Of a DNA stretch of 64,000 nt, positions 53,320-62,943 are shown in pieces. Each line of letters begins with the position of its first letter. Position 1 is the first letter of the stretch. Below the pieces are notes generated by a model. That model ran no database searches. It saw only the letters and a program-made list of their open reading frames with translations, and had not been told where the DNA came from. The stretch is from Profundibacter sp033851955 (lineage in GTDB: Bacteria; Pseudomonadota; Alphaproteobacteria; Rhodobacterales; Rhodobacteraceae), in the NCBI GenBank assembly GCA_033851955.1, contig JAWSVK010000006.1, positions 62,001-126,000 on the forward strand, written 5' to 3'. Position numbers and translations under genes: made by a program.

Positions 53320-53337
53320 CACAGGAAAGACCACTTT

Positions 53338-53973
53338 ATGACCCCGAATGACTCTAGCAAAGCCTGCGAAGAAATCTGCCTGATGGCCCCAATTGTACCT
53401 GTGCTTGTGGTGGATAATGCCGCTGATGCCGTGCCGTTGGCCCAGGCATTGGTGGCTGGCGGTTTGCCTGCACTCGAGGTGACGTTGCGCACCCCCGCAG
53501 CGCTTGATGTGATCCGCGAAATGGCCACGGTTTCGGGTGGCATTGTCGGGGCCGGAACCCTGCTGACACCTGCCGACGTGAAAGCCGCCAAAGCAGCGGG
53601 CGCGCAGTTCGGGGTATCGCCAGGCGCGACAGATATGTTGTTACAAGCCTGTCTGGACGAAGAGCTGCCATTGCTGGCCGGTGCCGCCACCGCAACTGAA
53701 GCGATGAGACTATTGGAACTGGGCTATAGCATCCAGAAATTCTTCCCTGCCGAAGCCTCTGGTGGGGCATCCGCACTTAAAGCCATCGGCGCACCTCTGC
53801 CGCAGGTCAGGTTCTGTCCAACGGGCGGAGTCACCCTGCAAAACGCCCCGGACTACCTAGCGCTTTCGAACACGATTTGCGCGGGCGGCAGCTGGGTTGC
53901 CCCGAAAAATCTAGTTGCGAATGGGGATTGGGACGGAATCGAGGTCCTCGCCCGTGAAGCCAGCCAGCTTTAG
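53338..53973 (+). CDS. eda: 2-keto-3-deoxy-6-phosphogluconate aldolase
   Basis: This class I aldolase splits KDPG to pyruvate and glyceraldehyde 3-phosphate. It has 211 residues. The catalytic Glu47 is in LEVTLRTPAAL, and the Schiff-base Lys134 is in SIQKFFPAEASGG. RFCPTGGVT binds phosphate. AGGAAAG provides the ribosome site in the short gap after edd. Confidence 0.97.
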   Translation: MTPNDSSKACEEICLMAPIVPVLVVDNAADAVPLAQALVAGGLPALEVTLRTPAALDVIREMATVSGGIVGAGTLLTPADVKAAKAAGAQFGVSPGATDMLLQACLDEELPLLAGAATATEAMRLLELGYSIQKFFPAEASGGASALKAIGAPLPQVRFCPTGGVTLQNAPDYLALSNTICAGGSWVAPKNLVANGDWDGIEVLAREASQL

Positions 53974-54026
53974 GTTTAGGGGCGATTTGGGCTGTATGAA
54001 AACCATATGAGAATTGGCGGAGGGAA

Positions 54027-55513
54027 TTATTCGACGTTTTGCGCCTCATCATCAGATTGTGGATTTATTCGCAAGTGTAGCATAACCCAGTCAATCGTAG
54101 ATTTGATATTGCTGTCCGGCCCATGCCAAGCGGTTAACAATTGCCCCATATAGGGCTCAAGGGCGGTGACAAGTTGCGAGTAGTTCGCAGCGACTTCGGG
54201 GCCAAGAGCATTTGCCGTGGCCCCAACTGCGCCCCCAACAACCGCACTACGCACATCTCCACCAATCTTTGACAGGATGCCGCCGCCTTGTCTTTCGATG
54301 ACAGCCTCGGCAACGATTGCCTTAATCAAGTTTTGTAGACTTTCGTCTTCAAGGTTTAGTGCGCGTATGGCAGCCTTGCCATCGGACAACGCTTCGCTAT
54401 GTAAATCCTGTAGATCGCGGCGCACATCATCCATCAACAATACGACCTGTGCGTTGATAGCGGTCAGCGCATCTGACAAAACCTCTTTGGTCATTTCCGA
54501 AACATGACGGTCAGCGGGGTCTAGACCCACTACATCAAGTTCGGCAATTTCTGGATGCAAGCTGGCAAAGGCATTGTGCAGCGTGAGAATGGAATCAAGA
54601 CTAGTTCGACGATCAACATCCAAAGGTGGGGTGTTGATTGTTGGGGCTTGTTGCCCGCTCGCCTCTCGCAGCTCAATCCGCAGATCGTTGCCAGATTTCC
54701 AGACCATGATTGAGACAAGGTCCTCAACAGAACCGCCAAGGTTTCTTTGATAGGCGGTAATCTTATTTACGAGCCTAAGGTGAAATTCGCCCCCGTCAGG
54801 GCTGGACTGCAAAAAAGTCTCTAATTCTCCCTGTAGCAGAGTGTGGAGCTGGGCCAGTTGCGAAGTCGGCTCAATCTTGGAGGCTGGGTTGTTATACCCA
54901 ATTGGGCCATTGCTTGTTGGGGCATATTGAAACCCCTTTCCAGATTGGGCCGCAATAGGAGTAACCTTGGCGGGCAAAGGCGGCCAATCCTCCCCAACCT
55001 CGCGCAAGTAAGAGAGCGTTTTTTTGGTACGTACAATGGAATCTTTTATCTCTGACAATTCGGCCAGTTTGGGATCCAAATCTAAGGCGGGAATACCGAT
55101 AAATGAAAGGGTTTGTATTTGCCAGCTGCTGCTAGGAAAATTGCCAAACTTTCCGCCAAAACCAAATGGAGGATTCGTCAACAGTGGGCGTGGATCCTCC
55201 ACTTGTGAATGGTTGAGTTCGAGAGCATTTAAACTGGTAAACCAGCAATTTGACTAAGGCCGATGCTGGTAATCGGCGTGCTGTCCAAATTGATTGTTTG
55301 TAGCCTGTTCATGCTCGTAAGAGGGCTAAGGTCTCTAATCCATGTGTTGTGCAGGAAGAGCGTTTTGAGTTCAGCTAGTCCCGCGACTTCCGGTGGAAGT
55401 TTAGTGAGAGAGCGAGTTTCATTTGTATTGAAACTAAGGGCACCGTCACGGCGCACCATGCTTTCTGCAATCAACCGCTGCGCCGCTTCATAGGCCTTAT
55501 CTGCGTCGCTCAT
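54027..55513 (-). pseudogene. Leucine-rich-repeat protein gene split by a frameshift
   Basis: The 5' part (from the ATG at 55513) encodes MSDADKAYEAAQRLI followed by LRR units (LKTLFLHNTWIRDLSPLTSM, LQTINLDSTPI) and ends at a TAA at 55229. The 3' part, in another frame, continues without loss: just before its first start it reads SLNALELNHSQVEDPRPL, a further LRR unit. A long C-terminal region follows with helical segments and a glycine/alanine-rich stretch (AVVGGAVGATANALG). Adding one base near 55234-55237 would restore a single frame of about 495 codons. It may be a true mutation or a sequence error. The function of these Rhodobacterales LRR proteins is unknown. Confidence 0.75.
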
Positions 55514-55572
55514 ACTCTTCACCCTTACAATCATGCCCCCAACCTTATGGGATTAGCGCTGGGTGGCAAGGC

Positions 55573-56817
55573 TTAGGCGGTTCGAGCCTCTAGGGGGGAT
55601 TCTTTGATGGGCAGGTGGACGATGGCCGAGAAGGCTCCGATGCCGACGCCGATCCACCAAACCGCTGTATAATCGCCAAAGCTGTCGTACATCCGGCCAC
55701 CCAACCAAACGCCAAGAAAGCTCCCCAATTGGTGTGAGAAAAACACGATGCCATAGAGCGTGCCCATGTAGCGTAGCCCGTAGATATGTGCGACAAGTCC
55801 CGAGGTCAGCGGCACGGTTGCCAGCCAAAGCGACCCCATGCCGATGGAGAATAAGATCACCGTAGTTGGCGTAATCGGCAGCATGATGAACGCGGCAGCA
55901 ATGATGGTACGCCCAATGTAGATACCCGTCAGCAGGTACTTTTTCGAGTAGCGATTGCCAAGCCATCCAGCAAAAATTGTGCCTACGATATTGGCCAGTC
56001 CAATCAACGAAATAGCAACCGCGCCCAGCGCTGATGTGGTGGTCACACCGATGCTTGCCAGCATGCCGGAGGGGTCGATCGCGCCGCACATCTCGGTGAT
56101 TAAGGCGGGGAAGTGTGCGGTGACAAATGCCAGCTGATAACCGCAAGAAAAGAAGCCCAGAAAGATTAGCGTGAAAGACGGGTCTTTGAACGCTTTGAGC
56201 AGGGTGTCGCCCATCGACTGTTCCAGCTCGGCGCGGGTGGCGGGGCGGATCGGCGAGCGCATCATCGGCAAAGCGAACAGCGCCAGCAGGATCATCGCGG
56301 CAAAGGCCATAAACACGGATTGCCAAGGCATCATGCCCAGCAGGTATTCGGCGAGCGGCGCGCCAAAGACTTGGCCAGCCGAGCCAGCGGCAGTGGCGAT
56401 GCCTAGCGATATCGAGCGGTTTTCGTCGGATGCTGCACGGCCCACCACGGCGAGAATCACGCCAAAACCAGTGCCGGCAATCCCAAACCCAACGAGGATT
56501 TCTAGAATTTGGTGTTGGCCGGGCGTGACAGCATAAGACGACAGCACGAGGCCCAGCGCATAAATCAAGGCGCCCGCGATGATCGCTTTACGATCGCCAA
56601 ATTTTTCCGCCAGCGCGCCGAATATCGGTTGGCCAATGCCCCAAGCTAGGTTCTGGATCGCGATGGCGAAGGAAAATTCGCTGCGTAGCCAGCCGAATTC
56701 ATGTGCAATCGGGATTTGGAACACGCCAAAGCTGGCGCGGATCGCAAATCCGACCATGATGATGATACAGCCGCCAATCAGGACGGGGGTGATGAGGGGC
56801 GCGCGTTGATCTGTCAT
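55573..56817 (-). CDS. MFS transporter (monocarboxylate / oxalate-formate antiporter-like)
   Basis: The protein has 414 residues from the ATG at 56817 (GGAG upstream) and twelve predicted membrane segments. MFS loop signatures are visible in GALAEKFGDRKAIIAGAL and AGWLGNRYSKKYLLTG. The IRASFGVFQIPIAHEFGW N-terminal segment is typical of the monocarboxylate-porter and oxalate/formate antiporter groups. The substrate is unknown. It is divergent from zapE. Confidence 0.92.
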   Translation of the reverse strand: MTDQRAPLITPVLIGGCIIIMVGFAIRASFGVFQIPIAHEFGWLRSEFSFAIAIQNLAWGIGQPIFGALAEKFGDRKAIIAGALIYALGLVLSSYAVTPGQHQILEILVGFGIAGTGFGVILAVVGRAASDENRSISLGIATAAGSAGQVFGAPLAEYLLGMMPWQSVFMAFAAMILLALFALPMMRSPIRPATRAELEQSMGDTLLKAFKDPSFTLIFLGFFSCGYQLAFVTAHFPALITEMCGAIDPSGMLASIGVTTTSALGAVAISLIGLANIVGTIFAGWLGNRYSKKYLLTGIYIGRTIIAAAFIMLPITPTTVILFSIGMGSLWLATVPLTSGLVAHIYGLRYMGTLYGIVFFSHQLGSFLGVWLGGRMYDSFGDYTAVWWIGVGIGAFSAIVHLPIKESPLEARTA

Positions 56818-56928
56818 TGAATTCTCCAGTCCGGCGAAACTCTTGCAAAAACACAACCGCGTCAAATGATTTGTTTTTCAGCGTCACATCAGCTTTCCTT
56901 ATGTGACGGGGCGAAATATGAAGGCCAG

Positions 56929-58008
56929 ATGACGGATCGATTGCAGGACATATATGCCCGCTTGGTGGCCGAGGGAACGTTGACAGCGGACCCCGTGCAG
57001 CTGGCCGCTTTGCCCGCGCTTGAAGATATTCGTGTGCACCTTGAGACAGCTAAGATCCGCAAACGCGGGATTTTGGGTGGATTATTTCGCAAGCCCGAAG
57101 ACATGCCGCAGGGGCTCTATTTGTGGGGCGGGGTTGGGCGCGGCAAGTCCATGCTGATGGATTTGTTCGTCGACAATCTCGCGATCAACGAAAAACGTCG
57201 CGTACATTTTCACGCCTTTATGCAAGAGGTGCACAGCGAAATGAACGAGGCGCGTAAATCCGGTGTGGATGACGCAATAGCACCTGTCGCTGCAAAGATT
57301 GCCGCCGAGGTGCGTGTTCTGGCGTTTGACGAAATGCAGATCAGTGACATCACGGACGCTATGATCGTCGGCCGCCTGTTCGAGGCACTTTTTACGGCAG
57401 GTGTGGTTGTGGTGACGACTTCAAACCGAACACCAGATGAGCTGTACAAGGACGGGCTGAACCGTCAATTGTTTTTGCCATTCATCGAGCAGATCAAAGC
57501 ACAGATGGTCGTGCATGAACTGGCCAGCCCAACCGATTACCGGCAAGCGGTTTTAGGCGGGGCGCAGCGCTATTTTGTGCAACAGGGTGCCGATGCACGC
57601 ACAGCCATGGACGCGGTTTGGCAAGACCTAACAGATAGTGAGGGCGCACCGTTTACCCTACGGGTTAAGGGACGTGATGTGGTGTTGCCGCGGTTTCACA
57701 ACGGGGTGGCACGGGTCGGGTTTTTCGACCTCTGCGGTACAGCTTTGGGGGCAGCGGACTATCTGGCAATTGCTGAGGCGGTTTCCGTGCTGGTGCTGGA
57801 AGATATACCGCAGCTGTCACGTTCCAACTTTAACGAGGCCAAACGGTTTGTGACCCTGATTGATACGCTGTATGAATCCCATGTACGGCTGATTTGCACA
57901 GCAGTTGCACCACCAGAAATGCTGTATGTCGAGGGGGATGGCGCGTTCGAATTTGAACGCACGGCCAGCCGTCTACACGAAATGATGGGCGACGATTGGG
58001 GACAATAA
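56929..58008 (+). CDS. zapE: Cell division protein ZapE (AFG1-like ATPase)
   Basis: The 359-residue AAA-type ATPase has Walker A GGVGRGKSML, Walker B VLAFDEMQISDI, and the ZapE/AFG1 segments KRRVHFHAFMQEVH and TSNRTPDELYKDGLNR. ZapE acts at the Z-ring under stress in E. coli. Mitochondrial AFG1 has a role in protein quality control. I used the ATG at 56929 (GAAGG upstream). An upstream in-frame start exists but would overlap the MFS promoter region. Confidence 0.94.
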   Translation: MTDRLQDIYARLVAEGTLTADPVQLAALPALEDIRVHLETAKIRKRGILGGLFRKPEDMPQGLYLWGGVGRGKSMLMDLFVDNLAINEKRRVHFHAFMQEVHSEMNEARKSGVDDAIAPVAAKIAAEVRVLAFDEMQISDITDAMIVGRLFEALFTAGVVVVTTSNRTPDELYKDGLNRQLFLPFIEQIKAQMVVHELASPTDYRQAVLGGAQRYFVQQGADARTAMDAVWQDLTDSEGAPFTLRVKGRDVVLPRFHNGVARVGFFDLCGTALGAADYLAIAEAVSVLVLEDIPQLSRSNFNEAKRFVTLIDTLYESHVRLICTAVAPPEMLYVEGDGAFEFERTASRLHEMMGDDWGQ

Positions 58009-58479
58009 ATGGATTTGACGCTACGACCGATGCGCGTGGAAGAATTTGACGGCTATCTGGCCTATTTCATTCCCGACTATGCTGCTGAAATTTCGTCAAA
58101 CTATGGGCTGTCACCCAATGATGCGCAGGCCAAAGCAATGCGCGAAATCGCCGAAGATTTGCCGCAAGGGCCAGTGACACCGAACCACGATTTGCTGTGC
58201 ATAACCCTTGGTGCCGAAATTATTGGATATTTTTGGTACAGGTCCGATCAAAAAACCCGATCCGTCTTTATCTATGACTTTTGCATCCTTGAGCCCCATC
58301 AAAGGAAAGGACATGGTAAGAATGCCTTGGCCAGCTTTGAAACCATGCTCGCGAAAGACGGGTTTGAGCAGATCAAATTACGTGTCGCCGCGGATAACAA
58401 ACGCGCCCAAGACCTGTACTTAAAGGACGGGTTCCGAGCGACAGGAATCAATATGGAGAGACGAATTTCACCCGACTAA
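58009..58479 (+). CDS. GNAT-family N-acetyltransferase
   Basis: The protein has 156 residues. The acetyl-CoA loop is in EPHQRKGHGKNALASFE (Q/R-x-x-G-x-G/A form), and the C-terminal part (LRVAADNKRAQDLYLKDGF) is characteristic of GNAT enzymes acting on small molecules or protein N-termini. The acceptor is unknown. Its start codon directly follows the zapE stop. Its end overlaps the convergent transporter gene by 4 bases. Confidence 0.92.
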   Translation: MDLTLRPMRVEEFDGYLAYFIPDYAAEISSNYGLSPNDAQAKAMREIAEDLPQGPVTPNHDLLCITLGAEIIGYFWYRSDQKTRSVFIYDFCILEPHQRKGHGKNALASFETMLAKDGFEQIKLRVAADNKRAQDLYLKDGFRATGINMERRISPD

Positions 58480-59435
58480 AGCCCAATTTCCGGCTGCTCC
58501 ACCTCAATTTTTGCGAGGAACCCAGCCGCTCCAATTTGGATGAAGTAGGCAAACATAATTGGTAAAATGAACGTGGCCCCAAAGGTATCAACGCTGAACA
58601 CCGCGAGGATCAAAGCCAGCGTGATATAACGAGTGGCTATGTGCCAAAACACTGCTTTTTCATTCGCAGTTTTACCGGTGAGTTTGATAGCAGCAGCAAA
58701 GGTCACCCCATAAAATGCCAGCGTTGCCACAGCGGCCATTGCCAAATCCATCACCGAAACCTGAAACAACAATTGAGATGTTTTCAGTGAGAACAGATAA
58801 AACACGATGCCAAACATCGTTAGCTTGGAAATGCTCTGTTGGTGGGTCGCTGTGAAGCCTACGACAGCTGGAAAGTATTTCAAGACAACGCGACTTAGAA
58901 CGAACGGAATAACAATCAAGATCATAAACGGCCCGACAGGGCTAACCCCATTTGCGACGGAAATACCGTTAACTCCGTCAAGATTTGCAGCTGGAAAATA
59001 TGGGATTGCAAGGTCATAGAACTGACCAAATATCAGTGTAATCGGCAACAATAGCGCCAGATTAAGCATGAAAATGACAAAGCCCAGCTTTACATTAGCG
59101 CCGCTTACCTTAATCCACATCATCACCATACCACCCCCAGGCAACAAAGCCAAAAGGAACAATGCGGCGGCGATGCCAATATCTTGGCTGGCGTAACCGA
59201 TAAGCAGTGCAGCCGCCGTCAACAGCAGATAATTAATCCATAGGTTTTTGAGTATTGCGCCTTTATGAGTTTTGATGATCGCAAAATCCGAGAAGTGGAA
59301 TTTGAACAAGCTGGGCGTCACAAGGAATATTCCGGCGACCAGGCAAACCGCCGAGTAAAAACTAAAGCCGCCTGTGAAATTGCCAAGAGTAAGTCCAAGA
59401 ACCATGGCGACCGAGATGAGGGCGATTTGCTGCAT
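58476..59435 (-). CDS. ACR3/BASS-superfamily (arsenite- or bile-acid-symporter-like) transporter
   Basis: From the ATG at 59435 (AGGGA upstream) the protein has 319 residues and about ten membrane segments. The segment LLPGGGMVMMWIKVSGANVKLGF is positioned like the conserved discontinuous helix of ACR3/BASS carriers (where PC.AMVFVW occurs), but the conserved ACR3 cysteine is absent. Arsenite transport is therefore doubtful, and another organic anion or metalloid may be carried. The gene is AT-richer than zapE. The longer frame upstream to 59639 has no ribosome site. Confidence 0.75.
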   Translation of the reverse strand: MQQIALISVAMVLGLTLGNFTGGFSFYSAVCLVAGIFLVTPSLFKFHFSDFAIIKTHKGAILKNLWINYLLLTAAALLIGYASQDIGIAAALFLLALLPGGGMVMMWIKVSGANVKLGFVIFMLNLALLLPITLIFGQFYDLAIPYFPAANLDGVNGISVANGVSPVGPFMILIVIPFVLSRVVLKYFPAVVGFTATHQQSISKLTMFGIVFYLFSLKTSQLLFQVSVMDLAMAAVATLAFYGVTFAAAIKLTGKTANEKAVFWHIATRYITLALILAVFSVDTFGATFILPIMFAYFIQIGAAGFLAKIEVEQPEIGL

Positions 59436-59625
59436 GTCATTTTCCCTGTTGCTGCTACAGGAACATTTATAAAGAGCTGCTTGGAAAAGTGACACCATTA
59501 TATTCATTGTGTTGAATGTGTCGCAGTTTGCCCCTCCAAAACGGGCTTTGGGCGCCAAAGGAACCAAATTCGACATAAATATCGGAATTGAATCAATTTT
59601 TATGACCCAAATAGCCGCTCTGTGC

Positions 59626-59657
59626 CTTGCAGGGTGCATACCCCCTCCTTATATACG
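59626..59657 (+). promoter_or_regulatory. RpoH (sigma-32) heat-shock promoter of dnaK
   Basis: CTTG at 59626-59629 and CTTATATACG at 59648-59657 are separated by 18 bases, which fits the alphaproteobacterial RpoH consensus CTTG-N17/18-CYTATnTnnG at every fixed position. It lies about 110 bases upstream of the dnaK ATG. The 331-base gap 59436-59766 holds this promoter, the upstream region of the divergent transporter and the dnaK leader. I see no gene in it. Confidence 0.8.
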
Positions 59658-59766
59658 CCGAGAAGCATGATTAGGGTTCGCTCTGATTGGAAATTTGGGA
59701 TTGGCGTGTGGATGCCGAAACATAAGGACCACACACCACAACATCGCCTAAGAAAAGGAATTGAGC

Positions 59767-61686
59767 ATGGCTAAAGTCATTGGGATTGATCTCGGAACTA
59801 CAAACTCTTGCGTGTCCATCATGGACGGCTCGCAACCAAAGGTCATCGAAAACGCGGAAGGTGCACGCACCACGCCGTCAATCGTTGCGTTCACAGATAA
59901 CGAGCGTCTGGTTGGCCAACCTGCCAAACGTCAGGCCGTCACCAACGCAGACAACACCATCTTTGCAGTTAAGCGTTTGATTGGCCGTCGGGCAGATGAT
60001 CCTGCCATCAAGAAATACCAAAAACAGGTGCCTTACTCGATCGTTGAGGGCAAAGGCGGCGACGCATGGGTTGAAGCCAACGGCGAGAAATACAGCCCCA
60101 GCCAAGTGTCCGCATTTATCCTTGGGAAAATGAAAGAGACCGCTGAGAGCTATTTGGGCGAGGAAGTGACACAAGCCGTGATCACCGTGCCTGCCTATTT
60201 CAACGACGCTCAACGCCAAGCCACCAAAGACGCCGGCAAAATCGCTGGCCTAGAAGTGCTGCGCATCATCAACGAGCCAACAGCCGCGGCGCTGGCCTAT
60301 GGTTTGGACAAAAAAGAAACCCAGACGATTGCGGTTTATGACCTTGGCGGCGGCACATTCGATGTCACCATCCTTGAAATCGACGATGGCCTGTTTGAAG
60401 TAAAATCCACCAACGGTGATACGTTCCTTGGCGGCGAAGACTTCGACATGAAGATTGTGAAATATCTGTCGGACGAATTCAAAAAGGAAACCGGTGTTGA
60501 TCTGTCCAAAGACAAGATGGCACTGCAACGGCTGAAAGAAGCCGCTGAGAAAGCCAAGATCGAGCTGTCCTCGGCCACGCAAACCGAAATCAACCAACCG
60601 TTCATCTCGATGGATCCAAATGGCGGTCAGCCACTGCACATGGTGCTGAAACTGACACGCGCCAAATTGGAAAGCCTGGTTGGCGATCTGATCAAGGCTT
60701 CCCTGAAGCCCTGTAAAGACGCGCTAAAGGATGCTGGCCTGTCCACAAATGACATCGACGAAATCGTTCTGGTTGGCGGTATGACACGGATGCCCAAAGT
60801 GGTTGAAGAAGTCGGTAAGTTCTTTGGCAAAGAGCCACACAAGGGTGTGAACCCCGACGAAGTGGTTGCCATGGGTGCCGCCATTCAAGCCGGTGTTTTG
60901 CAAGGCGATGTCAAAGACGTGGTTCTGTTGGATGTGACACCTCTGTCGCTGGGCATTGAAACACTGGGTGGTGTTTTCACCCGCCTGATCGACCGCAACA
61001 CCACGATCCCAACCAAGAAATCGCAAGTGTTCTCGACCGCCGAAGACAACCAAAACGCCGTGACGATCCGCGTGTTCCAAGGCGAGCGTGAAATGGCGAC
61101 GGACAATAAAATTCTGGGTCAGTTTAACCTAGAAGATATCCCGCCAGCCCCACGTGGCCTGCCACAAATCGAAGTGACTTTTGACATCGACGCCAACGGC
61201 ATCGTGTCGGTCAGCGCCAAAGACAAAGGCACTGGCAAAGAGCACGCGATCACGATCCAAGCATCCGGCGGCCTGACCGATGATGAAGTCGAAGCAATGG
61301 TCAAAGAGGCCGAAGAAAATGCTGAGTCCGATAAAGAACGCAAAGAGCTGATCGAGGCGCAAAATCAAGCCGAGAGCCTGATCCATTCGACCGAAAAGGC
61401 GATGGAAGAGCACAACGACAAAGTCGACCCAACCACCATCGAGGCGATTGAGTTGGCCATCGTTGCGCTGAAAGATCAGTTGGAAACCGAAGATGCCACC
61501 AAGATTAAATCCGGCATTCAGAACGTGACCGAAGCTGCGATGAAACTTGGCGAAGCGATCTACAAAAACGCCCAAGAAGAAGCCGGCGAAGAAACCGAAG
61601 CCAACCCCGAGGAAGATATCTCGGGTGTTGATGACGATATCGTCGACGCTGACTTCGAAGATCTGGACGACGACAAACGCGCATAA
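59767..61686 (+). CDS. dnaK: Molecular chaperone DnaK (Hsp70)
   Basis: The protein has 639 residues. The ATPase domain begins AKVIGIDLGTTNSCVSIMDG, with the phosphate loop DLGGGTFDVTILEI and adenosine motif LVGGMTRMPKVVEEVG. The substrate-binding domain follows the DVTPLSLGIETLGG linker region. The acidic C-terminus (DADFEDLDDDKRA) differs slightly from the usual EEVD-like tail. AAGGA lies 7 bases before the ATG at 59767. A TTG two codons earlier is less likely. The gene is driven by an RpoH-type promoter and followed by dnaJ. Confidence 0.99.
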   Translation: MAKVIGIDLGTTNSCVSIMDGSQPKVIENAEGARTTPSIVAFTDNERLVGQPAKRQAVTNADNTIFAVKRLIGRRADDPAIKKYQKQVPYSIVEGKGGDAWVEANGEKYSPSQVSAFILGKMKETAESYLGEEVTQAVITVPAYFNDAQRQATKDAGKIAGLEVLRIINEPTAAALAYGLDKKETQTIAVYDLGGGTFDVTILEIDDGLFEVKSTNGDTFLGGEDFDMKIVKYLSDEFKKETGVDLSKDKMALQRLKEAAEKAKIELSSATQTEINQPFISMDPNGGQPLHMVLKLTRAKLESLVGDLIKASLKPCKDALKDAGLSTNDIDEIVLVGGMTRMPKVVEEVGKFFGKEPHKGVNPDEVVAMGAAIQAGVLQGDVKDVVLLDVTPLSLGIETLGGVFTRLIDRNTTIPTKKSQVFSTAEDNQNAVTIRVFQGEREMATDNKILGQFNLEDIPPAPRGLPQIEVTFDIDANGIVSVSAKDKGTGKEHAITIQASGGLTDDEVEAMVKEAEENAESDKERKELIEAQNQAESLIHSTEKAMEEHNDKVDPTTIEAIELAIVALKDQLETEDATKIKSGIQNVTEAAMKLGEAIYKNAQEEAGEETEANPEEDISGVDDDIVDADFEDLDDDKRA

Positions 61687-61704
61687 GGCGATAACAACGC
61701 CTTT

Positions 61705-61735
61705 GGCCGACCCGATTTGCGTCGGGTCGGCCTTT
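61705..61735 (+). terminator. Strong intercistronic hairpin between dnaK and dnaJ
   Basis: GGCCGACCCGA / TCGGGTCGGCC form a perfect 11-bp stem with a 6-base loop, followed by TTT. The short T-run suggests partial termination or 3'-end protection, which would leave dnaK in excess over dnaJ. Confidence 0.7.
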
Positions 61736-61757
61736 GCGTTCCCAGAGGGAATACGAC

Positions 61758-62888
61758 ATGTCAAAACGCGATTATTACGACCTATTAGGCATTCAAAAGG
61801 GTGCCTCGGCGGATGAAATCAAAAAGGGCTATCGCAAGAAAGCCAAAGAACTTCATCCAGATCGCAATTCTGACAACCCAAAGGCCGAAGAACAGTTCAA
61901 AGAAGTGAACGAGGCCCACGAGATTCTGAAAGACGCCGAAAAACGTGCGGCTTACGACCGTTACGGTCACGCAGCCTTTGAAGGCGGCGGTGCACCACGC
62001 GGTGGCGGCCAAGGCGATTTCTCTTCTGCATTCTCGGATGTTTTTGATGACCTGTTCGGCGACTTTATGGGCGGCCAACGCGGTGGCGGACGGCCGCGGG
62101 CAACCCGTGGCTCCGACCTACGCTACAATTTGCGCGTTTCCCTAGAAGACGCGTTTTCAGGCCTGCAAAAAACCATTGACGTACCGACTTCGATTGCCTG
62201 TGGCGAATGCTCCGGCACCGGCGCTGAAAGCGGTGCCGAACCAGTGGTCTGCCCAACTTGTTCCGGCATGGGTAAGGTCCGCGCGCAACAAGGTTTTTTC
62301 ACCGTTGAGCGCACCTGCCCCACCTGTCAGGGTGCGGGCCAAATGATCAACAACCCGTGCAAAGCCTGCGTGGGCGCTGGCCGCACCGAAAAAGAACGCT
62401 CCTTGTCTGTCAACATCCCCGCGGGTGTCGAAACAGGCACACGGATCAGGCTGGCGGGCGAAGGCGAAGCAGGCCTGCGTGGCGGACCATCCGGCGATCT
62501 TTACATCTTTATCGAGGTCAACGAGCATGCCTTGTTCCAGCGTGACAACGTAAATCTATATTGCCACGTCCCCGTCAGCATCGGTACAGCGGCCCTCGGA
62601 GGCGACATCGAAGTGCCAACCATTGACGGCGGCCGCAGCCGTGTGAAAGTGCCTGCGGGATCACAATCCGGTCGCCAAATGCGCCTGCGTTCCAAAGGCA
62701 TGCCAGCGCTGCGTGGTGGCGGATCAGGCGATATGTTTATCGAACTGGCGGTGGAAACACCCGTCAACCTGACCACGCGCCAAAAAGAAATCATGCGTGA
62801 GTTTGAGGACGTGGCCGCCGACAACAACCCCAACGGCTCCAGCTTTTTCTCCAAAGTGAAAACCTTTTGGGACGGCATGAAAAGCTAG
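61758..62888 (+). CDS. dnaJ: Molecular chaperone DnaJ (Hsp40)
   Basis: The protein has 376 residues from the ATG at 61758. The J-domain (2-70) contains the HPD tripeptide in ELHPDRNSD. A Gly-rich region (GGGAPRGGGQGDF) and four CxxCxGxG zinc repeats follow: CGECSGTG, CPTCSGMG, CPTCQGAG and CKACVGAG. It stimulates DnaK ATPase and delivers substrates. An in-frame start at 61734 lies inside the intercistronic hairpin and is rejected. Confidence 0.98.
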   Translation: MSKRDYYDLLGIQKGASADEIKKGYRKKAKELHPDRNSDNPKAEEQFKEVNEAHEILKDAEKRAAYDRYGHAAFEGGGAPRGGGQGDFSSAFSDVFDDLFGDFMGGQRGGGRPRATRGSDLRYNLRVSLEDAFSGLQKTIDVPTSIACGECSGTGAESGAEPVVCPTCSGMGKVRAQQGFFTVERTCPTCQGAGQMINNPCKACVGAGRTEKERSLSVNIPAGVETGTRIRLAGEGEAGLRGGPSGDLYIFIEVNEHALFQRDNVNLYCHVPVSIGTAALGGDIEVPTIDGGRSRVKVPAGSQSGRQMRLRSKGMPALRGGGSGDMFIELAVETPVNLTTRQKEIMREFEDVAADNNPNGSSFFSKVKTFWDGMKS

Positions 62889-62943
62889 GCTTGAATCGTT
62901 TGGGTTAACCAAATATTCACCATATCAGGCGAGCGTGGTCGTT

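Noticed and set aside
59436..59639. Longer N-terminus for the ACR3/BASS-like transporter
   Set aside because: The added residues are not hydrophobic or conserved in pattern, and only the ATG at 59435 has a ribosome site.
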